Assembly: GCF_040907265.1 (NCBI RefSeq)
Contig: NZ_JBFOHP010000002.1
Location: 6,882,001-6,946,000 of the forward strand
Source: Streptomyces sclerotialus
GTDB lineage: Bacteria; Actinomycetota; Actinomycetes; Streptomycetales; Streptomycetaceae
Reading direction: 5' to 3'
DNA: 64,000 nt
The notes under the pieces are model-generated. The model did no database searches and was not told the DNA's origin. It was given only the letters and a program-made list of their open reading frames with translations. This document shows, piece by piece, positions 15,410 to 23,904 of this stretch. Within the stretch, counting starts at the first letter, position 1. Each line of letters starts with the position of its first letter. The position numbers and the translations under genes were made by a program.

Positions 15410-16075
15410 GGGCGGCGGGTTCTGCTGCCCCTCGCATGCCGGCCTCCCGGCCCGGCGGGTGCTCTTCGGCTTGGATCGCGTGCTTGGGCAGGCTCGGCCC
15501 TCTCGTGCGGCTCGGAGCCGGACCTCTTTGCCCGGCCGCGCCATCGACAGGCACGAGCCGCCCGGAAGTTCCTCCTGGGCGGTGCCGAGGTGGTTGGACT
15601 GGAGCCTGACCAGCAGATCCGCGCCCGCCAGGTGAAGGCGTGAGCGAACTCGACCGACCAGAAGCCGCGGTCAGCGATGACCAGGTCTCCGAGGCCGCTG
15701 GAGCTGGCCAGCGGGTAGGCGAGGCTGCGTTCGCCGTCGCGGTGCGGAACACGGTCTCCAGCACGTCCTCCCCGAGGCGGGAGCGAGCCCGGTGCAGCGA
15801 CGACCGGTTCACCCGCGCGACGGCCCGGCTTCCTGGGATACCGCTGGTCAGCATCCGCAGCACCTCCTCGTACGGCTCACGGGCGAACGGACACAGGGCC
15901 AGGACGAAGTACCCGACCAGCGGGGTGCCGGCAGCAGGCGACGCCGCCGCTCGGCCCGGTCGTGCTTGGCTGTCGCCGCGTCGACCAGCTCAGCGGTGAA
16001 TACCTTCGTCAGGATTCCGATCCGCACCCGCCGGCCCGCTCCCCACCCCGTCACACGCGGGGCAACGACCGCCAC
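15410..16075 (-). pseudogene. Degraded IS4-family transposase
   Basis: Conserved pieces occur in order but in different frames on the minus strand. First RIGILTKVFTAELVDAATAK with RRRRLLPA near 16000. After a frameshift come YFVLALCPFAREPYEEVLRM and ARVNRSSLHRARSRLG. Then, in another frame, GDLVIADRGFWSVEFAHAFT at about 15690-15640 and ADLLVRLQSNHLGTAQEELP. These match the N-terminal domain and the DRGF catalytic region of IS4-family transposases. The central part with the first catalytic aspartate is missing and the C-terminus is gone, so it cannot transpose. No terminal repeats were found. Confidence 0.85.
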
Positions 16076-16122
16076 GGCTCAAAAGCAACCGCATTGGCCT
16101 CGGAAGGCCCTCACCGAGGCGG

Positions 16123-16704
16123 TCAGAGCAGGCGGCTGATGGCCGGCATCAGGTCCTGGAAGGTGCGGCCGGTGGCCGGCTCGCCGAGGGCGGTCATCTG
16201 CCAGGTGGTGCCGGAGCGGTACACCTTGGCCATGATCTGGGCGGTGTGCCGGCCGCCGCCGGTGAGCGTGTACCGGGCCAGCTCCTGGCCGGTGGACTCG
16301 TCGATGAGGCGGCAGTAGGCGTTCTGCACCTCCTCGAAGGTCTGGCCGGTGAAGGAGTTCACGGTGAAGAAGATCTGGTCGACATTGGCCGGAACCCGCC
16401 GCAGGTCGACCGCGATGGACTCGTCGTCGCCCTGTCCGGTACCTCCGACGAGGTTGTCCCCGCTGTGCTGCACCGAACCGTCGTTGCTGGTCAGGTGCTG
16501 GAAGAAGACGACGTCGACGCCCTGGCCGCCGGCGAACAGCACCGCCGAGGCGTCCAGGTCGATCTCCCGGGCGCCGGCCAGCTTCGCGAAGAAGCCCTTG
16601 CGCTGTGCGGCCTGCCAGCCCAGGCCCATGCGTACCGTGCTGAGCGTGCCGCCGTCGGACTTGCTCAGGCTGATCTGCTGGCCCTTGTTCAGGTTCACGG
16701 ACAT
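16123..16704 (-). CDS. terD: TerD-family stress protein
   Basis: A 193-residue TerD-type protein starting MSVNLNKGQQISLSK, with IDLDASAVLF and GDNLVGGTGQGDDESIAVDL, the acidic calcium-binding segments of the family, and IFFTVNSFTGQTF. Members are cytoplasmic, bind Ca2+ and take part in tellurite and general stress responses. ATG 16704 fixes the canonical N-terminus; the frame open further upstream is non-conserved. It is a stand-alone gene here, divergent from an XRE-cupin regulator. Confidence 0.92.
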   Translation of the reverse strand: MSVNLNKGQQISLSKSDGGTLSTVRMGLGWQAAQRKGFFAKLAGAREIDLDASAVLFAGGQGVDVVFFQHLTSNDGSVQHSGDNLVGGTGQGDDESIAVDLRRVPANVDQIFFTVNSFTGQTFEEVQNAYCRLIDESTGQELARYTLTGGGRHTAQIMAKVYRSGTTWQMTALGEPATGRTFQDLMPAISRLL

Positions 16705-16875
16705 TCGGAGAAGCCTCGCTCGTGTCGGGGTCCCGGCGGTGGGTGAAGCCAGGTCGGTATCTACAGCAGTGTAGAGATCGGTAAGGGCGGCCGGTGGGGG
16801 GAGTTCGGCGTGAACGGCCACGCGGCGGCACCGATCCGGCAAACACCGTTGCTGTTCCCGGGATGCGGCGGTGCA

Positions 16876-17514
16876 ATGAACGGCGTGCAGCACTCACCCG
16901 CCATCGCCCAGGCCCTCACCGAGGTCGGCCCCCGCCTCAAGCGTCTGCGCACCCGGCGCGGCGTGACCCTGGCGGAGCTCTCCGCGGCCACCGGCATCTC
17001 CCGGAGCACCCTGTCCCGGCTGGAGTCCGGCCTGCGCCGCCCCAGCCTGGAACTGCTGCTCCCCCTTTCCCAGGCCCATCAGGTCCCGCTGGACGAGCTG
17101 GTCCGCGCGCCCGAGGTGGGCGATCCCCGCATTCGTCTCACGCCGCAGCACAAGAACGGCAACGTCGTGGTGCCGCTCACCCGGCAGCCCGGCCCGCTGC
17201 AGACCTTCAAGATGGTCCTGCCGGCCGGCCGGACCACCCCGGAGCTGTGCACGCACGAGGGGTACGAGTGGCTCTACGTCCTCTCCGGGAAGCTGCGGCT
17301 GATCCTGGCCGATCACGACCTGGTGCTCACGGCGGGCGAGGCCGCCGAGTTCGACACCCGGCTGCCGCACTGGTTCGGCGGCACCGGTGACGGCCCGGTC
17401 GAGCTGCTGAGCCTCTTCGGACGCCAGGGCGAGCGGATGCACGTACGCGCCAGGCCCGCGCCGAAGGCGGAGCGCACGGGCCCGGACGCGAGGCGGTCCG
17501 CCGGGCTGGGATGA
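16876..17514 (+). CDS. XRE-family regulator with cupin domain
   Basis: A 212-residue protein. Residues about 17-70 form an XRE helix-turn-helix (RLKRLRTRRGVTLAELSAAT, GISRSTLSRLESGLRRPS). Residues about 115-190 form a cupin (CTHEGYEWLYVLSGKLRLIL, FDTRLPHWFGG) that probably binds a small ligand. This is the PuuR/SutR-like arrangement. ATG 16876 starts shortly before the HTH. It is divergent from terD with a 171-bp promoter region and runs into rnhA 7 bp later, so the last two are likely one transcript. Confidence 0.88.
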   Translation: MNGVQHSPAIAQALTEVGPRLKRLRTRRGVTLAELSAATGISRSTLSRLESGLRRPSLELLLPLSQAHQVPLDELVRAPEVGDPRIRLTPQHKNGNVVVPLTRQPGPLQTFKMVLPAGRTTPELCTHEGYEWLYVLSGKLRLILADHDLVLTAGEAAEFDTRLPHWFGGTGDGPVELLSLFGRQGERMHVRARPAPKAERTGPDARRSAGLG

Positions 17515-17521
17515 TCGGTCC

Positions 17522-18256
17522 ATGGCTGAACGTGTGATCGCCGCGTGTGACGGGGCGTCGAAAGGAAATCCCGGCCCGGCCGGCTGGGGCTGGGTCATCG
17601 CCGGTGAGGCGGGCGAGCCCGCCCGCTGGGAGGCAGGACCGCTGGGCACGGCGACGAACAACGTCGCGGAACTCACCGCCCTGGAGCGGTTGTTGACGGT
17701 GGTCGACCCGGACGTGCCGCTGGAGGTCCGGATGGACTCCCAGTACGCGATGAAGGCGGTCACCACCTGGCTGCCCGGCTGGAAGCGGAAGGGCTGGAAG
17801 ACGGCCGCCGGCAAGCCGGTCGCCAACCAGGAGCTGGTCGTCCGCATCGACGCGCTGCTCACGGGCCGCTCCGTGGATTTCCAGTACGTTCCCGCGCACC
17901 AGGTGGACGGCGACCCGCTGAACGACTTCGCCGACCGGGCCGCCAGCCAGGCCGCCACCACTCAGGAGGCCGCCGGCAGCGAGCACGGCTCCCCGCACCC
18001 GCCGCCCGCCCCGGCCTCGGCCCGCCGCCCTTCCGCGAAGTCCTCCGGTGCCGGTACCCGGCCTTCCGGCACGGGTGCGAAGTCCTCCGCCGCGTCGAGG
18101 CGGCGTACCGGGGCGGGCTCCTCCCGCACGCTCAAGGCCAAGTTCCCCGGCCGCTGCCGCTGCGGACGCGCCTACACGGCGGGCGAGCAGATCGCCAAGA
18201 ACCCCGAGGGCTGGGGCCACCCGGCCTGCCGTACGCCGGCGGGTGGCGAGGGGTAG
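17522..18256 (+). CDS. rnhA: Ribonuclease HI with C-terminal zinc-binding tail
   Basis: A 244-residue protein. Residues 1-140 are RNase HI, which cleaves RNA in RNA-DNA hybrids; all catalytic positions are present (D10 in CDGASKGNPGP, E50 in NNVAEL, D72 in MDSQYAM, His and Asp in AHQVDGDPLNDFAD). A Ser/Pro/Ala-rich linker follows, then a small module CRCGRAYTAGEQIAKN ... HPAC whose three Cys and one His could bind zinc. This tail is not part of the standard enzyme of about 155 residues and may add nucleic-acid binding. Confidence 0.9.
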   Translation: MAERVIAACDGASKGNPGPAGWGWVIAGEAGEPARWEAGPLGTATNNVAELTALERLLTVVDPDVPLEVRMDSQYAMKAVTTWLPGWKRKGWKTAAGKPVANQELVVRIDALLTGRSVDFQYVPAHQVDGDPLNDFADRAASQAATTQEAAGSEHGSPHPPPAPASARRPSAKSSGAGTRPSGTGAKSSAASRRRTGAGSSRTLKAKFPGRCRCGRAYTAGEQIAKNPEGWGHPACRTPAGGEG

Positions 18257-18316
18257 TCGGCGCCCGGTCCGCCGGTGGCCGCGCCCGGCTACCCTCGGGC
18301 GCTGAGGGGGCAGGCC

Positions 18317-19609
18317 ATGCTGAACGAGAACGCCGACGAACCGCTCACCGGATCACCGTCCGGCCCGGACGGCTTCCCGTCGCTCTCCGCGGTGGAGATC
18401 GCGGCTGCCGTACGGGCACGGACTCTCGGTGCCGTCGATGTCGTGCGCGCCGCACTGGAGCGGATCGCGGCGGTGGAGCCGGAGCTGCACGCCTTCACGG
18501 AGGTGTGGGAAGCGGCGGCGACGGAGCGGGCCGCCGAGGTCGACCGGGAGGTCGCCGCCGGCGCGTACCTGCCGCTCGCGGGGGTGCCGCTCGGCGTCAA
18601 GGGCCCGCGCGGGGCACGGGCCGCGGCGGCGCGGGCCCTGGTGGCAGCCGGCTGCGTGCCGGTCGGGGCGACGTCCGTGCCGGGGCCCGGTACCGCGTGG
18701 CAGACCTGGGGGATGGGGGCCGGCGGGCGGACGCGTAACCCGTGGCGTGCCGACCGGACGCCCGGCGGCTCCTCGGCCGGTTCGGCGGCGGCGGTCGCGG
18801 CCGGGCTCGTGCCGCTGGCGACGGGCAGCGACGGCGCGGGCTCGGTGCGGATACCGGCCGCCTGGTGCGGGGTGTTCGGGCTGAAGGTCACCAACGGTCT
18901 GCTGCCCTCGCCGGACCGTACGGGGCTCGCGGCGCCCGGAGTGCTCGCCCGGAGCGCGGCGGACGTGGCGGCGTACTGGAACGTGGTGTGCGGCGGCCGG
19001 GGCGGTACGGGCGAGTGGCGCGGCCGGGACGGGGCGGGCCGCCGGTGTGCGGGAAGCCAGGACGGGGCGGGCCGCGTCGGCGCCGGGGGCTTGCCCGTCG
19101 CCGCGCTCTGGTCCGCCGACCTCGGCTTCGCGGCGCCGGACCGGGAGCCGGCCGAGATCGCCCGCCGGGCGGCCGAGCGGCTCGCGGAGGCGGGGGTCGT
19201 CCGGCTCGTGACGGACGAGCCGGTCCGGCTGACCGATCCGGGCGCCGCCTGGCAGGCGCTGCGGACGCCGGGCGCCGACCGGGCCGCTGCGGAGCGGGTA
19301 CGCGCGGACAACGACCGCCGGCTCGCCGCGCTCTTCGGCCGCGTGCCACTCCTGCTGACCCCGGCCACCCCGAATCCGCCGCATGGCCACGAAGGGCCGG
19401 GCGAACGGTACAGTACGGCGCTGACCTGGTCGTTCAACCTCAGTGGGCATCCGGCGGCCAGTGTTCCCGCGGGGTTCGGCGCGGACGGCTGCCCGGTGGG
19501 CCTGCAACTCGTGGCCCCGCACGGAGCCGAGCCCCTCCTCCTCGCCGTGGCCGGGGCGGCGGAGCGGGCCGCCGGGCTGCGCGCCCGGTCCGTCATGCCG
19601 GTGCGGTGA
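18317..19609 (+). CDS. Amidase-signature enzyme, possibly inactive
   Basis: A 430-residue amidase-signature protein: lysine in [10 protein letters not shown], the glycine/serine block [17 protein letters not shown], and the nucleophile region [12 protein letters not shown]. Downstream, [20 protein letters not shown] is the usual C-terminal family block. Two oddities: right after GVK the normal loop (KDLFD... TTGGS) is missing and the sequence jumps to [13 protein letters not shown], and residues near 250 carry a Gly/Arg-rich low-complexity insert. The Ser-Ser-Lys triad is formally there, but folding around the lysine may be altered. The 3' end overlaps the convergent hydrolase by 17 bp. Confidence 0.82.
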   Translation: MLNENADEPLTGSPSGPDGFPSLSAVEIAAAVRARTLGAVDVVRAALERIAAVEPELHAFTEVWEAAATERAAEVDREVAAGAYLPLAGVPLGVKGPRGARAAAARALVAAGCVPVGATSVPGPGTAWQTWGMGAGGRTRNPWRADRTPGGSSAGSAAAVAAGLVPLATGSDGAGSVRIPAAWCGVFGLKVTNGLLPSPDRTGLAAPGVLARSAADVAAYWNVVCGGRGGTGEWRGRDGAGRRCAGSQDGAGRVGAGGLPVAALWSADLGFAAPDREPAEIARRAAERLAEAGVVRLVTDEPVRLTDPGAAWQALRTPGADRAAAERVRADNDRRLAALFGRVPLLLTPATPNPPHGHEGPGERYSTALTWSFNLSGHPAASVPAGFGADGCPVGLQLVAPHGAEPLLLAVAGAAERAAGLRARSVMPVR

Positions 19610-20435
19610 GGAAGTCCAGCAGCACGGAGAGCAGCGGCACGGGCGCGTCGAGGGGCACCAAGTGCCCGGCGCCCGGGATCAGTTCGAGCCGCGCACCCGG
19701 AATGGCCGCCGCCAGTTCGTGGGCTTTGGCGACCGGGATCCAGGTGTCCTCCGCGCCCCAGCAGACGGTGACGGGGATGCCGATGCCGGCGTACTTGTGC
19801 TGGATCTCGTCGGTGTAGCGCTGGTCGGCCTGGGCGATCTGCCGGTAGAAGGCCGCCTGGCCCGTCTCGCCGGACCAGGGCCGCACCAGTTCCTCGGCGG
19901 CGTCCTCGCGCAGCCCGCGGTGGCTCGCCGAGCGGACGTACTCCCGGACCAGCCCGAGGTGCAGCGCGGGCGGCAACTGCGCGAAGACCGGGCCGTGTTC
20001 GCCGACCAGCCGGAAGAACGGCGATCCCCAGGGCGCGAGTGCCACCGGGTCGACCAGGGCCAGCCGGCGGTACGGGACCCCGTGCAGCAGATGGGCCCGC
20101 AGGGACACGGCCCCGCCGAAGTCGTGCGCGACGACGGAGGGGCGGGACAGCTGCCAGTGCGCCAGGAGTTCGGTGAAGACCTCGCCCTGGGCCGCGAGGG
20201 AGACGTCCTGCCCGTGGTGCTTCTCGGACGCGCCGTAGCCGGGCATGTCCCAGACGAACACCTGGTACCGCCGGGCCAGCGCGGGGGCGATCTCCTGCCA
20301 GACGTACGACGAGAAGGGCGTGCCGTGCAGGAGCACCACCGGTTCGGCGTCCTCCGGGCCGAGCCGTTCCCAGCGCACCGCGCCGGCGGAGCTCCGGAAG
20401 GTCCTGCTCAACTGCCATACGGGGGCGCGGGTCAT
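19593..20435 (-). CDS. Alpha/beta hydrolase, haloalkane dehalogenase/epoxide hydrolase type
   Basis: A 280-residue alpha/beta hydrolase. The oxyanion motif is [12 protein letters not shown], the nucleophile elbow is [12 protein letters not shown] with aspartate in place of serine, and the acid and histidine lie in [10 protein letters not shown] and GAGHLVPLD. An aspartate nucleophile points to the dehalogenase/epoxide hydrolase branch rather than to esterases. Substrate unknown. Convergent to the amidase, divergent from the next hydrolase. Confidence 0.88.
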   Translation of the reverse strand: MTRAPVWQLSRTFRSSAGAVRWERLGPEDAEPVVLLHGTPFSSYVWQEIAPALARRYQVFVWDMPGYGASEKHHGQDVSLAAQGEVFTELLAHWQLSRPSVVAHDFGGAVSLRAHLLHGVPYRRLALVDPVALAPWGSPFFRLVGEHGPVFAQLPPALHLGLVREYVRSASHRGLREDAAEELVRPWSGETGQAAFYRQIAQADQRYTDEIQHKYAGIGIPVTVCWGAEDTWIPVAKAHELAAAIPGARLELIPGAGHLVPLDAPVPLLSVLLDFLTAPA

Positions 20436-20665
20436 CGGGCCGGTCCTTTCCCGGGGAAGCGGTGTGCGTAAGGAGAGTAATTCATTTCAAGCCTTACCGC
20501 GAGCGGATGGCCGGTGGCAGGGGAGGGCGTAGGCAAAGTACGCCGCGGGTTCGGGCGCGGAGTGGTGTGCGGCGGGCGTACGGGCGTCTAGGTTCGGGCC
20601 GTGCGGACGGACGGACCCGTGTCGTGCGGACGCATACCACCGCGCCGTACCTGATGGAGGCAGTC

Positions 20666-21487
20666 ATGGGGACGTTCACGACGGCGGACGGCACCGAGAT
20701 CTTCTACAAGGACTGGGGCAGCGGACAGCCCGTCGTCTTCAGTCACGGCTGGCCGCTCAACGCGGACGTCTGGGACAGTCAGTTGTGCCTGGTGGCCGAG
20801 CACGGCTACCGCGGCATCGCGCACGACCGCCGCGGGCACGGCCGCTCCGGACAGCCCTGGCAGGGCAACGACATGGACACCTACGCGGACGACCTCGCCC
20901 GGCTGATCGAGATCCTCAACCTGCGCGACGTGGTACTGGTCGGGCACTCGACGGGCGGCGGGGAGGTCGTGCGCTACATCGGGCGGCACGGTACGGCGCG
21001 GGTCGCCAAGGTCGTGCTGCTCGGCGCCGTGCCGCCGCTGATGCTGCGGACGGAGGCCAACCCGGAGGGCGCGCCGGCCGAGGTGTTCGACGCCATCCGC
21101 GAGGGGGTGCGGCGCGACCGGTCGCAGTACTACCAGGAGCTGAGCGCGTCCTTCTACGGCGCGAACCGGCCGGGCGCGGCCGTCCCGCAGGGCACGCGGG
21201 ACGCGTTCTGGCTGATGTGCATGACGGTCGGGCTCAAGGCCGCGTACGACTGCGTCGAGCAGTTCTCCGCGACGGACTTCACCGAGGACCTGCGCCGCAT
21301 CGACGTGCCCACGCTCATCGCCCACGGCGACGACGACCAGATCGTGCCCATCGGGGCCGCCGCACAGAAGGCGGCCCCGATGGTGAAGGACGCGGTGCTG
21401 AAGGTCTATCCGGGGGCACCGCACGGCCTGACCGGAGATTACGAGGAGGCCTTCGACAGGGACCTGCTCGCCTTCCTCAGGGACTAG
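20666..21487 (+). CDS. Alpha/beta hydrolase, non-heme chloroperoxidase type
   Basis: A 273-residue protein of the cofactor-free haloperoxidase family: [32 protein letters not shown], nucleophile [14 protein letters not shown] (Ser), acid in HGDDDQIVP, and His in [10 protein letters not shown]. These enzymes form peracids and so oxidise halides, or act as esterases. ATG 20666 has GGAGG at 20656-20660. Confidence 0.92.
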   Translation: MGTFTTADGTEIFYKDWGSGQPVVFSHGWPLNADVWDSQLCLVAEHGYRGIAHDRRGHGRSGQPWQGNDMDTYADDLARLIEILNLRDVVLVGHSTGGGEVVRYIGRHGTARVAKVVLLGAVPPLMLRTEANPEGAPAEVFDAIREGVRRDRSQYYQELSASFYGANRPGAAVPQGTRDAFWLMCMTVGLKAAYDCVEQFSATDFTEDLRRIDVPTLIAHGDDDQIVPIGAAAQKAAPMVKDAVLKVYPGAPHGLTGDYEEAFDRDLLAFLRD

Positions 21488-21505
21488 GCCGGGTCGTCCG
21501 GGCGG

Positions 21506-21913
21506 TCAGCCGGGCGGCGTGCCCAGGAGGCGGCGGCACATCTCGGCGCAGCGGCGGGTGGTCTCCGCGCAGATGCGGCAGTGGGCGTGGTGGCCGGCGT
21601 GCTCGTTGCACAGTTCGTGACTGCGCTCGCAGGCCACCAGGCAGGCCTCCAGCTGGGTGTGGACGAGGGTGTCGTCCGGTCCGCTGCCGCGCGTCAGTAC
21701 CCGGCGGGTCACCCCTGCGACGTCGGCGCAGTCCAGGTCGCGGCTGATCGAGGGCGCCAACTGCATGGCGTCCGACTCCGCCAGCATGCCCGTCGCGCAG
21801 GCGGTGACGGCCTCTTCGCACTCCTGCAGGACATCGACCGCATCGGCGAGGACGGCGCTGTCGAAACCGCCCTTGGCGGTCATGGTGTCGAACAGTTCAC
21901 GGGTCTGGAGCAT
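21506..21913 (-). CDS. Cysteine-rich four-helix protein, Csp-like copper storage
   Basis: A 135-residue, all-helical protein with ten cysteines at helical spacings (C32, C39, C62, C91, C95, C102, C112, C115, C122, C126) and several histidines in HAGHHAHCRIC. This is the pattern of cytosolic Csp copper-storage proteins, whose four-helix bundle is lined with Cys thiolates that hold Cu(I). It lacks a signal peptide, so it should be cytosolic. ATG 21913 is preceded by GAGGAGGG. Confidence 0.82.
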   Translation of the reverse strand: MLQTRELFDTMTAKGGFDSAVLADAVDVLQECEEAVTACATGMLAESDAMQLAPSISRDLDCADVAGVTRRVLTRGSGPDDTLVHTQLEACLVACERSHELCNEHAGHHAHCRICAETTRRCAEMCRRLLGTPPG

Positions 21914-21969
21914 GGCCCCTCCTCGGTTCCGCGGCGAGGCGGCGGGCCTGCTCGGTCCTCCGGCGCGCC

Positions 21970-22458
21970 TCAGCCTGCTTCCACGCTAGACCTGCCGCAC
22001 GCCGCCGGGGCCTCCTTCGCGGAAGGTTCCGTGCGGCCCGGAAGGCGCTCGGCGGCCAGCCGGGGCCGGGCCGTCGGCGGGGGCCAGGCCGGGCGCTGGT
22101 CCGGGGGGAGGGCGGCCAGGGCCAGGGCGACGGTGGGGAAGGTGCGCAGCAGCCGGCCGGTGCCGGTCAGGTGCAGTACGCGGACGACGTTGGGGCGGAC
22201 CCCGGCCAGCAGCAGCCTGCCCTGCCGCCGTTCGAGGAGCCATCGCACGCTCAGCAGACAGTTCAGGCCGCGCGAGTCGCAGAACGTGAGCGCTGAGCAG
22301 TCCAGGACGACGTGGCGGTGGCCGCGGTCCAGGAAGGTGCCGACGGAAGTGCGGAAGAGCTGCTCGGTGCAGTGGTCGAGCTCGCCGCTGATCTGCAGGA
22401 CCGCTCCGGCGTCGCAGGACGCGAGCGCGGTCATCTCTAAGCCGTCGGGGAGCGGCAT
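21970..22458 (-). CDS. STAS-domain anti-sigma factor antagonist
   Basis: A 162-residue protein. The STAS domain covers about residues 10-110: VLQISGELDHCTEQLFRTSV, VVLDCSALTFCDSRGLNCLL with the phosphorylatable serine in DSRG, then LLLAGVRPNVVRVLHLTG. Such proteins release a sigma factor by binding its anti-sigma kinase when unphosphorylated. A Pro/Arg-rich tail of about 40 residues follows. No kinase adjoins it; the ATPase at 12556 is one possible partner (inference). Confidence 0.9.
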   Translation of the reverse strand: MPLPDGLEMTALASCDAGAVLQISGELDHCTEQLFRTSVGTFLDRGHRHVVLDCSALTFCDSRGLNCLLSVRWLLERRQGRLLLAGVRPNVVRVLHLTGTGRLLRTFPTVALALAALPPDQRPAWPPPTARPRLAAERLPGRTEPSAKEAPAACGRSSVEAG

Positions 22459-22635
22459 CTGGCTACCTCATCGTGCGGGGGAGATGTGAGCTACTCTCAC
22501 GTCGGTGACAGTAGCGGGTCTTGTTCTTGGAAAGCGTGTGATTTCCTGCCAAGCGTGGTAATGGCTGGAATACCGCGCACGGTGATCACGCTGTGACTCC
22601 GCGGTCGATGTCCGCAGGGGGCGTTTCCCTCCGGC

Positions 22636-23088
22636 ATGAGGCGTTTCATCCCGGGCACCCGCCCCCGCATGGGACTGCTCACGCAATGGGAAGACGCGGT
22701 GGAACACTGGGAACACACGCTGGTCAACAGGGTGTTCCGCAGCGATCCGGTGCAGCTGGTCAACGCCCTGCAACGCGAGTGTGACGATCACGCCGTCGTG
22801 TGCAGCGAGAACCGGATACTGGTGCCCAACGCCTACGACGTGGAACTGGACCCGTACGTCCACAAGCGGCTCGGCAAACGGGACGAGGTCGTCGGGCAGG
22901 CGCTGACGGACGCCCTGGCCCGGCACGCGGCGGAACACGGCTACGAGTGGGCGGGGCCGCTCACCGTTCACGTCGCCGAGTCCACACATCCGCTCGCCAA
23001 CGGGCGCTACCGCATCACCAGCCAAGCCTTGCCGAACATCCCCCCGGACGCGTTCGACGACCCGGCGTCGGTGCATGATGCATCTTGA
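22636..23088 (+). CDS. Stand-alone DUF3662 (FhaA N-terminal) domain protein
   Basis: A 150-residue protein matching the N-terminal domain of FhaA: WEDAVEHWEHTLVNRVFRSD, LVNALQRECDDHAVV, ILVPNAYDVELDPYVHKRLG, and the end ANGRYRITS. In FhaA this domain is followed by an FHA phosphothreonine-binding domain and acts in cell-envelope control with Ser/Thr kinases. Here there is no FHA domain. By family alignment ATG 22669 (MGLLTQWE) may be the true start; ATG 22636 is the first available and neither has a clear ribosome site. Confidence 0.78.
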   Translation: MRRFIPGTRPRMGLLTQWEDAVEHWEHTLVNRVFRSDPVQLVNALQRECDDHAVVCSENRILVPNAYDVELDPYVHKRLGKRDEVVGQALTDALARHAAEHGYEWAGPLTVHVAESTHPLANGRYRITSQALPNIPPDAFDDPASVHDAS

Positions 23089-23115
23089 ACGTCCGGTACT
23101 CGGTGAGGAGACAAC

Positions 23116-23883
23116 GTGGAAGCGAAGACGGAATCCAGGTCGGTGACGATCAGCACGCCGGACGGCTCGTGCGACGCCTTCGTCGCGCACCCGGCGGGTG
23201 CGGGGCCGTACCCCGCCGTACTGTTCGTCATGGACGCCATCGGCCTGCGTCCCGTGCTGGAGGGCATGGCCCGCGAACTCGCCTCGCACGGGTACTACGT
23301 CCTGGTGCCGAACCTCTTCTACCGCAACGGCCCGGCGCCCGTCGTGGAGCTGTCCGACCTGAGCCGGCCGGAGCAGCGGGAAGCCTTCCTGCGGCAGGTC
23401 ATGCCGCTGGTGCACGGGCTGACGCCGGACCTGGCGCTGTCCGACGCCGGCAGCTACCTCGACTTCCTGGCGGCGCAGGAGGAGGTCCGGCCCGGCCCGG
23501 TGGGGCTGACCGGTTACTGCATGGGCGGCGCGCTGGCCCTGCGCATCGCGGCGCGCTACCCGGACCGGGTGGCCGCCGCGGCGAGCTTCCACGGCGGTCA
23601 CCTCGCCACGGACGCGCCGGACAGCCCGCACCGGCTGGCCGGTGACATCGGGGCGGAGCTGTACTTCGGGCACGCCGCGCAGGACGACGCCATGAACGCC
23701 GAGCACATCTCCCAGCTGGAGGCGGCGCTCGACGCGGCGGGTACGACGTACCGCTCCGAGGTGTACCCCGGCACCGTCCACGGCTTCACCATGTCCGACA
23801 CCGCCGCCTACAGCGAGGCGGGCCTGGCCCGCCACTGGGAAGCGCTGCTGGACCTCTTCGCCCGCACGCTGCGGCCGGCCTGA
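23116..23883 (+). CDS. Dienelactone hydrolase family protein
   Basis: A 255-residue alpha/beta hydrolase with a cysteine nucleophile, C135 in LTGYCMGGAL, and a C-terminal GTVHGFTM with the catalytic His. It matches the dienelactone hydrolase family, which opens lactone rings or cleaves activated esters. GTG 23116 has a GTGAGGAG ribosome site. It starts 27 bp after the DUF3662 gene and may be co-transcribed with it. Confidence 0.9.
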   Translation: MEAKTESRSVTISTPDGSCDAFVAHPAGAGPYPAVLFVMDAIGLRPVLEGMARELASHGYYVLVPNLFYRNGPAPVVELSDLSRPEQREAFLRQVMPLVHGLTPDLALSDAGSYLDFLAAQEEVRPGPVGLTGYCMGGALALRIAARYPDRVAAAASFHGGHLATDAPDSPHRLAGDIGAELYFGHAAQDDAMNAEHISQLEAALDAAGTTYRSEVYPGTVHGFTMSDTAAYSEAGLARHWEALLDLFARTLRPA

Positions 23884-23904
23884 CGGTACGTCGGCGACGC
23901 GGCG

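Noticed and set aside
22490..22553. Short inverted repeats (GCTACT/AGTAGC and CTTGG/CCAAG) between the STAS and DUF3662 genes
   Set aside because: The arms are only 5-6 bp with long spacers, too weak to call as operators without supporting conservation.
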